From a bacterium HR19 (lineage in GTDB: Bacteria; Calescibacteriota; Calescibacteriia; Calescibacteriales; Calescibacteriaceae): a DNA stretch of 64,000 nt. Below, piece by piece: positions 49,285-58,804 of this stretch (positions are counted from its first letter, which is position 1; every line of letters begins with the position of its first letter). The position numbers and the translations under genes were made by a program. Where the stretch lies: NCBI GenBank assembly GCA_002898315.1, contig BEHV01000001.1, forward strand, positions 1-64,000. The letters are read 5' to 3'. The notes below the pieces were generated by a model. It saw only the letters and a list, made by a program, of their open reading frames with translations. It had not been told where the DNA came from and ran no database searches.

Positions 49285-50370
49285 TCATTCAGGACAGGAA
49301 ACCGGAACACTTTCTGGTTCTGGCTGATATTTTTTTATCTTCAAATCAGTTATTTTAGATCTAGAAGGTATTAAAAATCTTGTGGTGCGGTCTTTAACTT
49401 CTTTCTCCTCTACTACACCATTATCTATTTTTAGCTCTGCAAAACCTTTCCAGCAATTTCCTTCACCATCACACCCCAAAACATCAATCTGGGGAGAATC
49501 ATATTGAGCTGACTTACAAAAATAAAGCTTACCAGAAATAGATAGCTCAACATCATAAATCATTTCAGAGTAGAAGGAAGTTTTTCTTTGTATAAAACCA
49601 CCACCGCCAGAATCATAAAGAATATTGTACAAAGAGAAATTATTTCTGCCGATTTTTACAACCTTTACTGTAAGTTCATTCTGAAATGCTTCACTTCCAT
49701 CATTTGCATAAACAGAAACTGTGTAATCTAAAAGAGAATTCCCGGAAACTTGAATGGGTTCTCTGTAAGAGAACTCATCCGCGGAACAAATTATGTGGGT
49801 GCTTTGTTGAGGACAGATGTAAAACCTTGGGATAAGAGCATACTGACCGCACGAGCCGAATAAACAAAATTCTCCCCCACTCACAGCCTGCTGAGCTTCA
49901 AAAATAAATATAAAAGGAGAAATACCGGCTGTAACAACAAAGAAGTACTCATCTTCCAGACCTCGCTTCAAAATTTCTGCACCTTCACAAACCATATTAT
50001 CAATATCGCAATAGAATATCACAAAGTCAAAGTCAGGTGAATCTATCTTGATAACATATCCTTCCCATTTTTCTGGGATTTCATATTCGGTATCATGTAT
50101 GGTTATTTTAGAGACCTTCTGAGGAGAGTGGACTACAATTCTTTTATCTTCACTGAAAAACCAAAATTCTTTTTCATATTCTACCCTCTGGACAGAATAG
50201 TTTTTTATGTAGTTGAGGAGAGAAACGCTTCCCTGTCCAAATGGAGCCAAGAAATCTTCCTCAGACAAAACTTTTTTCTCCACTCTCTTACAGGAAAATA
50301 GAGAAAATGAGAACAATAAATAAAGATAGAAGATAAAGGTGGATTTATTCCGGGATTTTCTTTTATTCAT
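49285..50370 (-). CDS. Putative lipoprotein of unknown function
   Basis: LYLLFSFSLFSCKRVEKK lipobox-like signal. Confidence 0.5.
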   Translation of the reverse strand: MNKRKSRNKSTFIFYLYLLFSFSLFSCKRVEKKVLSEEDFLAPFGQGSVSLLNYIKNYSVQRVEYEKEFWFFSEDKRIVVHSPQKVSKITIHDTEYEIPEKWEGYVIKIDSPDFDFVIFYCDIDNMVCEGAEILKRGLEDEYFFVVTAGISPFIFIFEAQQAVSGGEFCLFGSCGQYALIPRFYICPQQSTHIICSADEFSYREPIQVSGNSLLDYTVSVYANDGSEAFQNELTVKVVKIGRNNFSLYNILYDSGGGGFIQRKTSFYSEMIYDVELSISGKLYFCKSAQYDSPQIDVLGCDGEGNCWKGFAELKIDNGVVEEKEVKDRTTRFLIPSRSKITDLKIKKYQPEPESVPVSCPE

Positions 50371-50379
50371 ATCTGAAAT

Positions 50380-51138
50380 TCAAAAGTAAGTGAGAAGCGA
50401 TTCACGCAAAATTTCTCTTATATCTATCACAACTATCGGATTATCATCTTTTCTCAGTATTCCTCTTGCATACTTTGAGCCGGAGAATTTTATTGAGGAG
50501 ATCGGTTCAAGCTCGTCAACATAGTATAAAGATACCTCACTTACATCATCTACAAGCACACCCGCATGAATACCCTCCTCTTCATCTTCAACAACAAGAA
50601 TCTTACTTTTTTTTCCTATATCCACATCTTCCATGCCAAAGAACCTTCTCAAAGATATAACTGGGAATATCTTTCCTCTGAGGTTCATTATACCAAGAAT
50701 ATGGTAATGTATGTTAGGAACTGGCGTGATTTTCACTATTCTGACGACTTCTCTGATATTTTCTACATCAACTCCATAGAACTCATTGCCGAGTTTGAAG
50801 TTAAGCATGTATGAAGCTTTTTTTGCTGTTGCCGTTTCGGTTTTCTTCTTCAAATCTTTTGGTTTTTCTCTTTCTGCTCTCTCTCCTTTCAGATGAGGTT
50901 CAGGAGGAGCAGCAGGCGGATACTGATAATAAGGATATGGATATGGCGGGAAAGGTATCTGAGGCACCACCTGAGGAGTTACGATAGGTATTTGCTGTTG
51001 AGGTTGTTGCTGTGGCTGTATCTGTTGATTTTGAAGCGGGACCTGCGGTTCTCCCTCGGGCGGTTTTGTCCATATGCTCTCTTCAACGATCTCTCCTTCC
51101 AAATCTTCAAACGGGTCTTTTCCGTAAATATCCATCAA
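50380..51138 (-). CDS. cheW: CheW-like chemotaxis coupling protein with Pro/Gln-rich N terminus
   Basis: LNFKLGNEFYGVDVENIREVVRIVKITPVPNIHYHILGIMNLRGKIFPVISLRRFFG; QQIQPQQQPQQQ tract. Confidence 0.88.
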   Translation of the reverse strand: MMDIYGKDPFEDLEGEIVEESIWTKPPEGEPQVPLQNQQIQPQQQPQQQIPIVTPQVVPQIPFPPYPYPYYQYPPAAPPEPHLKGERAEREKPKDLKKKTETATAKKASYMLNFKLGNEFYGVDVENIREVVRIVKITPVPNIHYHILGIMNLRGKIFPVISLRRFFGMEDVDIGKKSKILVVEDEEEGIHAGVLVDDVSEVSLYYVDELEPISSIKFSGSKYARGILRKDDNPIVVIDIREILRESLLTYF

Positions 51139-51191
51139 AAATAAATATAATAAATCTTCGTTAAAATAAGCTATTTTTTAACTATTTGAAA

Positions 51192-53282
51192 TCAAATAAA
51201 CTCTGGGATTCTCATTATATCTACAACGGGAATTATCTCTTTCGTTCCGTCTTCTCCTATTTCTTCAACAACCGCCGAGATACCTCGGAGCATAAGAATA
51301 TCTTCATCAAAATTCTTCATAACCGAATCCTTTATATCTACTATCTCTTCAACTACAAGTCCGACCTCTGAGTACTTTCCTTCTCCCGCTTCAACTATAA
51401 GAATAAAGAATTTATCTGGCAAATTTCCTTTTTCTCTCCCGAAAATCTCATCAACAGTAATAAGTGGATACTCTCTTCCACCGAGTTGAGCTATTTCTCT
51501 TCCCTGAATAGTCCGTATAGATATATCTTTGCTTTCTGGAAAGACCTCTGTTTTGAGTATAGGAGAGAGAGGCAGAGCAAATTTTTCTCCTTTCCATTTG
51601 AAAATGACAACTTCAACGACTATTTTTGTTGTAGGTATGATTATTGTGAAAGTTGTCCCCTCACCTACTGCTGATTTGACCAATACTTTTCCTTTCATGC
51701 TCTCTTCTATTTCTTTTTTCACCTCATATAGTCCTGCTCCTCTTCCTGCTCCCTCATCTGCCTGATTTTTTGTAGAAAATCCCGGCAAGAAAAGAATCTG
51801 ATATATTTTTTCTTCTATCCATGAGCCGTCTGGTCTTTTGAAATCAAGTTCTGTTTCTCCAAGATTAAAATGTGAAGCGAGCTGTGGGAATTCTTTTCTC
51901 CACGCAAAGTATCTTTCAAGGACTTTTTCTGGGATTATACCTTTGCCGTCATCTGTTATATCTATTGATATAAACTCGCCCTTTCTTTGAACTCTTATTT
52001 TTATTTCTCCTTGGGGTTTCTTACCTGCTCTTATTCTTTCTTCTGGGGGTTCTATTCCGTGAGAAACCGCGTTGCGAGCAATATGAAGGAGAGCAGTTCT
52101 CAACCTTCTTCCTATCTCCGCATCAATCGTAAGATTCTCTCCTTCTCTTATAACAACCACTTCTTTTCCGAGCTGTCGCGCAGTGGTGAGAATCGTTCTT
52201 TCTATCATCTTCAATATATCTTCAATCGGTCCCATACGAACATCAAGCACTATATCTTGAAGTTCTCTTATTTTTCTTCCCATTTCAGATATGTTATCTC
52301 TTATTCTCTGGGCAATTTCTTGGTTGCCGACCAAATTCATAAATTTCTCCATTGAAGATTGAATTGCATTTTTGACTATCACCATATCTCCTATGATGTT
52401 CATTATTTTCTCAACTTCTGATATTTCTATTTTCAGAGAAACCTTCTGCTGTTGTGATAAATCAACCTGGTGAGTTTTCTGCGCTCCTCTCCATAAATTT
52501 TGAAGCTTTATTATTTTTTCAAGTTCTTTAATATCAGGGTTATCTTTGACAGGAGAAATAATGAAATTAACTACGACAAAATCTCCTTCTATTTTCATTA
52601 TGGTTGATATTATCTCAAATCCGAGTTCTCTTATCTTTTCCATTGTATCTCGGCCTTTCTTATCAAAATCTTCTTCAAATGATAATTTTAAAAAACCAAG
52701 GTATATATCTTTTCCTTTTTCTATGCTGTTTTTCAGCTGGAGAAGTTCTGAATCAGAAAGTTCGTTCAAGAGCTGTTCGTCTTTTATTCTCTCAAGAACA
52801 TACGACCTTACATCTTTTTTATCGTCTTCAATTTCTTTCGCAATTGCTCTTTTCCGCTCACTTTGTGATTCCGCAACCGACTTACGAGAAACCTGCGAAT
52901 CTGTATAATCTGCCCTCAAAATACTCTCAACATCAAACCGAATGTTTTCATCTGATGGAGATTCTTGATGTGAAAGAGCTGAAATAAAATTTTTCAGGTT
53001 CTGCGCTATATCTATCATTTTGAGAATCATATCGTAGCTGAGCTCAATTTTTCCGTCCCTCACGCCTACGAGAATATCTTCAACTTTATGTGCTATATCT
53101 CCTATTTTCATAAAGCCAACACTATACGAGCTCCCTTTTATTGTGTGAAATCTTCTCATAAGCTCATTTATTACATCGATAGAATGCTGATATGGGTCTG
53201 ACCGAAGAACATCAAGATTGTCTAAAATCTGGTCTATAAGCTCCTCGGTCTCATTAAAGTAAATCCTTAAAAGGTCATTCAT
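51192..53282 (-). CDS. cheA: Chemotaxis histidine kinase CheA
   Basis: HPt RRFHTIKGSSYSVGF; HATPase RTALLHIARNAVSHGIEPPEERIRAGK, DDGKGI; C-terminal CheW domain. Confidence 0.93.
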   Translation of the reverse strand: MNDLLRIYFNETEELIDQILDNLDVLRSDPYQHSIDVINELMRRFHTIKGSSYSVGFMKIGDIAHKVEDILVGVRDGKIELSYDMILKMIDIAQNLKNFISALSHQESPSDENIRFDVESILRADYTDSQVSRKSVAESQSERKRAIAKEIEDDKKDVRSYVLERIKDEQLLNELSDSELLQLKNSIEKGKDIYLGFLKLSFEEDFDKKGRDTMEKIRELGFEIISTIMKIEGDFVVVNFIISPVKDNPDIKELEKIIKLQNLWRGAQKTHQVDLSQQQKVSLKIEISEVEKIMNIIGDMVIVKNAIQSSMEKFMNLVGNQEIAQRIRDNISEMGRKIRELQDIVLDVRMGPIEDILKMIERTILTTARQLGKEVVVIREGENLTIDAEIGRRLRTALLHIARNAVSHGIEPPEERIRAGKKPQGEIKIRVQRKGEFISIDITDDGKGIIPEKVLERYFAWRKEFPQLASHFNLGETELDFKRPDGSWIEEKIYQILFLPGFSTKNQADEGAGRGAGLYEVKKEIEESMKGKVLVKSAVGEGTTFTIIIPTTKIVVEVVIFKWKGEKFALPLSPILKTEVFPESKDISIRTIQGREIAQLGGREYPLITVDEIFGREKGNLPDKFFILIVEAGEGKYSEVGLVVEEIVDIKDSVMKNFDEDILMLRGISAVVEEIGEDGTKEIIPVVDIMRIPEFI

Positions 53283-53373
53283 ATATATTAAAAAATTAAT
53301 TCGGAAAGAAATAAGGAAAAAAAAGAGATAAATAAATGAAAATCAAAAGGCATTAAATTATTAAAAAGGCAAT

Positions 53374-53622
53374 ATGCTGTCTGATCTTTTAGAGTTCGCC
53401 CTCTCACTCGCTATCTTTTCTATATCACTTACCACACTTCTGATTTCTGGAAATTTAAACCTACAAAAACAGAGAAAAATTCAAGAAATACTGGGCAAAT
53501 CAGGAGAAAAAATAGAGGTAATTCTCAAAGGTTCATGCTATTTGCCAGAGTATCGGGAAATAACAACCTCAAAAGGTAGCAAATTCCTGTGTGGGAATGG
53601 AGAGGTGAAAGAAAAAAGATAA
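53374..53622 (+). CDS. Small pseudopilin-like membrane protein
   Basis: MLSDLLEFALSLAIFSISLTTLLISGNLNLQKQRK. Confidence 0.35.
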   Translation: MLSDLLEFALSLAIFSISLTTLLISGNLNLQKQRKIQEILGKSGEKIEVILKGSCYLPEYREITTSKGSKFLCGNGEVKEKR

Positions 53623-53634
53623 GCAAAACCAAAA

Positions 53635-54258
53635 ATGACTGAGATAATAAAAATAACTCTCTTTTCGTCAGTGCTTTTTGCATTCATTTTCCAGATGTCA
53701 GTAATAATAAAAAAATCAAGAGAAACCATAGAAAAAATTAGAGATTCGGAAGAACTATCGTTCGTATCGTATCTTATAAAAGAAGACCTTTCAAAATCTA
53801 TCAACACGATAACTATTGATGACAGAGTTCAAATTTATGGGTTTATGATGTCTCTTTCAGAAGAGAAAAACGATTCTGAATGGGGAATTGTAGGGGAGTG
53901 CAGAGACGGAGTAGCAAGTGTTTTCAACCTCAATCCACAAGGTCAAGTTTTCGTATTGAAAGAAGATAAAACCGTAGAAACCAAAAAAGTCATAATGAAA
54001 CAGAAAGTGGGGACAAAGCTTTTCAAAGTATGGTTTCAAGATTGCGGAGGTTTAGAGGAAGGTAAAGTGATATTTTCAGATTTTTACAGGGTCAGCTGGT
54101 ATTCTGAAAATGGGAAAATATACAGAGAAGTTGAAAGGTATTACGAAGGTAGGTCAGCAAAGTCAAAATTCTTTGTTTCAAAAGGTGTGATAGAAACAGA
54201 AGGTAAAAAGATAGAGATTAGAATAAACTCGTCAAGTTTATCTTTTGAGATACCATAA
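53635..54258 (+). CDS. PilW/GspJ-like minor pseudopilin candidate
   Basis: N-terminal TM then SRETIEKIRDSEELSFVSYLIKEDLSKSI. Confidence 0.35.
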   Translation: MTEIIKITLFSSVLFAFIFQMSVIIKKSRETIEKIRDSEELSFVSYLIKEDLSKSINTITIDDRVQIYGFMMSLSEEKNDSEWGIVGECRDGVASVFNLNPQGQVFVLKEDKTVETKKVIMKQKVGTKLFKVWFQDCGGLEEGKVIFSDFYRVSWYSENGKIYREVERYYEGRSAKSKFFVSKGVIETEGKKIEIRINSSSLSFEIP

Positions 54259-54275
54259 GATACATCATCAAAAAT

Positions 54276-55130
54276 TTACTTTTTTGATTTAAGGTATGAG
54301 TTTGCACAGAGTTTCGCTAAATTTCTCACACGTGATATAAGTTCTGCTCTCTTTTCATAGCTTATCACACCACGAGCATCAAGCAAATTGAAAATGTGAG
54401 AACACTTTATACAGTAATCATAAGCTGGTATGTACAAATCATCAGATACAAGGCGGAGACCTTCTCTCTCAAAAATCTCAAAAAGGGAAAAAAGGACTTG
54501 TGGGTCTGACTTTTCAAAGTTGTATATGCTCCACTGCTCTTCCCTTTCTTTATAGAAGTATCCGTATGTTATGTTTCCCCATTGGAGTTCAAAAAGATTA
54601 TCTTTACGGGTGATGAAAAGAGCTATTCTTTCAAGACCATAGGTTATCTCAAAAGAGATAGGGTCAAGGTCTATTCCAGCCATTTGCTGGAAAAAGGTGA
54701 GCTGAGTTATCTCCATGCCATCAAGTCGCGCTTCCCATCCGAGTCCCCATGCTCCAAGTGTTGGAGATTCCCAGTTATCTTCAACAAGTCGGAAATCCCT
54801 TTTTGAAACATCTATTCCGAGGTGAAGTAAGCTTTCTATGTAAAGGTCAATAGAGTTTGGAGGAGCAGGTTTGAGAATAACCTGAAGCTGGAAGTAGTGT
54901 TGAAGTCGCTGTGGATTTTTTCCGTATCTTCCATCTTGTGGTCTGCGAGATGGTTGAACATATGCGACATTCCACGAATCTTTTCCCAAAACACCAAAAA
55001 ATGTGGCAGGATGAAAAGTTCCCGCTCCGACTTCAACATCATATGGCTGAAAGACCGTGCATCCTTTCTGTGCCCAGAAGTTAAGTAGTTTATCTGTGAT
55101 ACGGAAAAAATCTTGTGTTAGCTCATTCAT
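54276..55130 (-). CDS. glyQ: Glycyl-tRNA synthetase alpha subunit
   Basis: [60 protein letters not shown]. Confidence 0.96.
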   Translation of the reverse strand: MNELTQDFFRITDKLLNFWAQKGCTVFQPYDVEVGAGTFHPATFFGVLGKDSWNVAYVQPSRRPQDGRYGKNPQRLQHYFQLQVILKPAPPNSIDLYIESLLHLGIDVSKRDFRLVEDNWESPTLGAWGLGWEARLDGMEITQLTFFQQMAGIDLDPISFEITYGLERIALFITRKDNLFELQWGNITYGYFYKEREEQWSIYNFEKSDPQVLFSLFEIFEREGLRLVSDDLYIPAYDYCIKCSHIFNLLDARGVISYEKRAELISRVRNLAKLCANSYLKSKK

Positions 55131-55141
55131 AATTTACCTTA

Positions 55142-55798
55142 TCAGTGTCCCTCTTCACCAACAGCAAGCGCTATGTAAATCAAAGACAAAATAGAAAAGA
55201 CAAACGCCTGAACAACAGAAACAATCGTCCCCAAAATTAAAAACGCAACTGGGACTACAAGATATGTGAGATGGGTGAAAATTTCAAGAACCGAGTGGTC
55301 TCCTGTCATATTCCCTGCAAGACGAATAGATAAACTCAATATTCTGAAAACATGAGATATAAGCTCTATCGGAAAGTAAAGGAAAGCAACGGGCAAGAAA
55401 GGTCCAAGAAAGTGCTTTATATATCCCAGACCATGCTTTTTGAAACCATAATAGTTGTAGTAGAGGAATACAAAAACAGCAATTCCTAAATTTGTGTTTA
55501 TGTTCATGGTAGGAGGCATAAAACCGGGAATAAGCCCCAAAAGGTTCATAAAGAGTATAAAGAGAAAGAGAGCGGAAATGAAATTTGTATGTTTTTTGAC
55601 TTCTTCTTCTGGCAAAAGAGATTGGGCAAGACCTCTCCAAAATTCAATCACCGCTGAAAAAATCTTTGCCAGAGGAGAATCTTTTTTCCTGATAGCAAAA
55701 AATCCAAGAGTAATCAAGATAAAAAGAGCAAAAAGCTCAAAAATAATATGCTGACGAGAACTATCTACTCCAAAAATTTCCGTCAAAATCGTAGGCAT
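55142..55798 (-). CDS. atpB: F0F1 ATP synthase subunit a
   Basis: LIPGFMPPTMNINTNLGIAVFVF, LSLSIRLAGNMTGDHSVLEIF, VQAFVFSILSLIYIALA. Confidence 0.93.
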   Translation of the reverse strand: MPTILTEIFGVDSSRQHIIFELFALFILITLGFFAIRKKDSPLAKIFSAVIEFWRGLAQSLLPEEEVKKHTNFISALFLFILFMNLLGLIPGFMPPTMNINTNLGIAVFVFLYYNYYGFKKHGLGYIKHFLGPFLPVAFLYFPIELISHVFRILSLSIRLAGNMTGDHSVLEIFTHLTYLVVPVAFLILGTIVSVVQAFVFSILSLIYIALAVGEEGH

Positions 55799-55937
55799 AA
55801 TGATAATAAACCGTAAAAAATTTCAAAGCAATAAAAATTTTTTCAAGTTTGTTTTCTGTGATTGAAAAAGAGAAAATTTAGGATGATACGAAAACACCAC
55901 AGCAGAAAAGTTGAAAAAACAAGATTTCCCAAAAACT

Positions 55938-58274
55938 TCACTCAGAGATCTCAAAAAAAATTGATAAAGGGATTTTATATCCCAGCAAATTGATAGGGGT
56001 AGCTCTCTTGAAATATCTGCTCTCAAAAATCAAAGCCGATTCAGGGAAGATAGTCCTCAAAATCAACTTACCATCTTCTGACTCTTTTATACTCAAACCT
56101 ATGTTATCTTTTATACTGAGGAGAGAGAACGATTGCGGTAAAGAAGTGGTTCCGGCTTTCCCTTCGGCAATATACAGAGGGAAGTAAAAAGAGTACGATT
56201 CCCTGAAAGAATCAAAATCTCCTGATGTATCATTTTTGACAAGAACTTCTGCGATAAACGGTCCGTCTTCGCTCATATCTCCCGGAGGACCTAAAATATC
56301 GTATTTTTCAAACCTGACATTTCTCCCCAAAAAAACATCAACACTTTTTTCAGAAGTTAATGCAACTCCCTTCCCTCCCTTGAATGACAGTAAAAACGTC
56401 CTCCCATCTTCAAGATATACCTTGAAGAATGTCAGAAAAGGAAGGAAAGCAGGTTTATATATTTTCAGGTTTTCCTGAAACTCTGTTAGTCCTAAATGTG
56501 ATTCTACACGCAAAGAATTTACTCTGCTCTGGAAAGAGAACCTGAGAGTGAGAGAGTGTCCCTCTGGAATTGACTCTGTAAAAGCTTTAACAAATATTGT
56601 TTCTCCTTCCTTCTCAAAAGTTATCTTTACTGGAAATGTTCCAATTTCTGAAAACTCTCCCGGAGGAGTTTCAGAACCTATCCTCCACGCTCCCCCATCA
56701 TCTTTCCATAAGACCGCCTGAACATCAAAATCAAAGGGTTTTTCTATCTTCTGCGGCGGTTTATTAACGAAAGTCAAATCTCGTATTATAAATCCGAAAG
56801 ATGGAATACTTTCTCTTTCAACACCGAGCGGGTTTATAATTATTTTTTGTCCTACCGCCACTTTTTTAGAGAAAAGTTCAAGAATCTGTTTTTCAAGTTC
56901 GCTCAGTTCAGTTTCTATCTCATGGGACAGCGGTTTTGTTTCTTTTTCTTCTGTATCTTTATATGATGTCCCAGCTCCTGAATCGTGATTTGTCAGCATT
57001 GCGATTTTGAGCCAGAGAGCAGACATTTTTTCTCTCAAGGCATTTTCAACATCTGTTTTCTGATTCTGAATTAAGCCGAGTTTTTCTGCCATAACCATCA
57101 TGTTCTCAGAAGATACGAGACGATATATTGAGGAGAAGAGAAGCCTTTTGAGATATGTGCGCGAGCCATAATAACCTGTCCAGTAAGGAGCAAGATGTCC
57201 TTCAAACCTCGGAAGATTATCTTTTTCTCCTTCAACAAGAGATATGAAATCAGAAAAAGAGGCAATCGCAATGTAAGTTCCAGTGATCGGGAAATATCTT
57301 TCGTTCCAGTAATCCACAAATTTTCCAAGTTCCTTTTTTGGTTTTTCAAAATCCCAACCTATGGGTATAAAAACGAACTTTGAATTGGGTTTTACTCGTG
57401 AAAGATAGGATTGAAGTTTTTGAGAAAATGTTTCTTCATCTGCTTTTTCTCCAATACATTCTGAGTCTGGATTAATATAGACCTGAGGTGGTAAATCTAA
57501 CTTGCAGAAAAGGGATGAACCGACGCCATAGAGGTTATGCATAAAGTAGAGAATAACTTCGCCTATTTTTCCTTTCCAGATGACGAGCTGTCCGAGCCGA
57601 AAAAGTTTTTGTCCAGCTGAACCATTTTCAAAATCCGCATCAGTTATGGGTTTTAGATATTTTTCTGTTTTTGTAAAGCCATTTACTCTTGAAAGAGCAA
57701 CAGACCTGAAACCAAGCACGTATAGCAAATCTGGCGTAGATTCTGAGAATCCGAAAGAGTCAGGAATCCACGCATCTTTTGGAATTGACAAACCGGCGAC
57801 TTTGAGCCATTTCCTGCCGCGCATATAATTCCCTATTATTCCCTCTGTTGGAACAACCAGAAAATCGTCTGTACCTATACCTCCTCCCTCTATGATTATC
57901 TTCCTCTTCCTGAGGAAATTTAAAAATCTTTCTCTGAGCTCCGGCTCTCTGGATATGAACTTATCTATCCAGAATATCTCTGCAAAAAATATTTTGTGTT
58001 TTGCATGTTCTTCAATGAAATCAAGGGCAGATGTGAATATATTTTTAACCATTTTCTGGTAGTATTCTTCTGATGTGTATACCCATGAGATATCAAGGTG
58101 GCTTGACTGCCCTAAAATCACAACAGTTCTCGCATCTTTTGGATAATCTATTACTTTTTCATTCTCCACTCTCCCGCCGCAACAGGAGGAAAGTAAAACA
58201 AGCACTGCTATCTTTATTACAAAGCTGAATTTGAGGTTAAAGCTCTTTTCAGTATTCCACGATAATTTTTCCAT
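55938..58274 (-). CDS. Glycoside hydrolase family 38 alpha-mannosidase-like lipoprotein
   Basis: LLSSCCGG lipobox; SHLDISW, WIPDSFGFSESTPDLLYVLGF, NHDSGAGT. Confidence 0.8.
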   Translation of the reverse strand: MEKLSWNTEKSFNLKFSFVIKIAVLVLLSSCCGGRVENEKVIDYPKDARTVVILGQSSHLDISWVYTSEEYYQKMVKNIFTSALDFIEEHAKHKIFFAEIFWIDKFISREPELRERFLNFLRKRKIIIEGGGIGTDDFLVVPTEGIIGNYMRGRKWLKVAGLSIPKDAWIPDSFGFSESTPDLLYVLGFRSVALSRVNGFTKTEKYLKPITDADFENGSAGQKLFRLGQLVIWKGKIGEVILYFMHNLYGVGSSLFCKLDLPPQVYINPDSECIGEKADEETFSQKLQSYLSRVKPNSKFVFIPIGWDFEKPKKELGKFVDYWNERYFPITGTYIAIASFSDFISLVEGEKDNLPRFEGHLAPYWTGYYGSRTYLKRLLFSSIYRLVSSENMMVMAEKLGLIQNQKTDVENALREKMSALWLKIAMLTNHDSGAGTSYKDTEEKETKPLSHEIETELSELEKQILELFSKKVAVGQKIIINPLGVERESIPSFGFIIRDLTFVNKPPQKIEKPFDFDVQAVLWKDDGGAWRIGSETPPGEFSEIGTFPVKITFEKEGETIFVKAFTESIPEGHSLTLRFSFQSRVNSLRVESHLGLTEFQENLKIYKPAFLPFLTFFKVYLEDGRTFLLSFKGGKGVALTSEKSVDVFLGRNVRFEKYDILGPPGDMSEDGPFIAEVLVKNDTSGDFDSFRESYSFYFPLYIAEGKAGTTSLPQSFSLLSIKDNIGLSIKESEDGKLILRTIFPESALIFESRYFKRATPINLLGYKIPLSIFFEISE

Positions 58275-58354
58275 TTCAAATATTATATTATTTTAGTTTT
58301 TATAGTTGCTTTTTAAAGTGTAAATTGGGAAGATTTTGCTAACTGCGATTTTTT

Positions 58355-58702
58355 TTACTGCTGATATGGCGGAGGACAGACCTGAGGAGTTAATCCAGAT
58401 GGCATAGTTTGCGAAAAGGGATAAACCTTCGGGTTGCTATCATCGCAATCTCCGTATGTCATTATAAGTTCATCAGCAGTGTAATATCCTTCCTGTTTTA
58501 CGCAAGATGTTATACCATCTGAGAATTTATCACCGTCAAAATCTTTGTAATAGACCACCGAGCAATCCTTACCGGTGTTTCCATTCTCTTTCACCGCAAT
58601 CTTATCGCATCCAAAAGCGAAAAAAACGATGAGACAAACCGAAATCAAAAGACGAAAATTAATATTTCTCAAATCTGAAAGTATTTTCAAGTGAATAAAC
58701 AC
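58355..58702 (-). CDS. Small lipoprotein with putative metal-binding DFDGD...GDCDDSNPKVYP motif
   Basis: IVFFAFGCDK lipobox; KDFDGDKFSDG..TYGDCDDSNPKVYP. Confidence 0.7.
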   Translation of the reverse strand: MFIHLKILSDLRNINFRLLISVCLIVFFAFGCDKIAVKENGNTGKDCSVVYYKDFDGDKFSDGITSCVKQEGYYTADELIMTYGDCDDSNPKVYPFSQTMPSGLTPQVCPPPYQQ

Positions 58703-58804
58703 AATACCTTATAAAATAAAATTTAAATTCATTTGTTCTATGTTGCACCTTCAACAAAACTTATAAAAACAAAAATCAAAAAGAAAAATTTTAAAATTTA
58801 AGAT

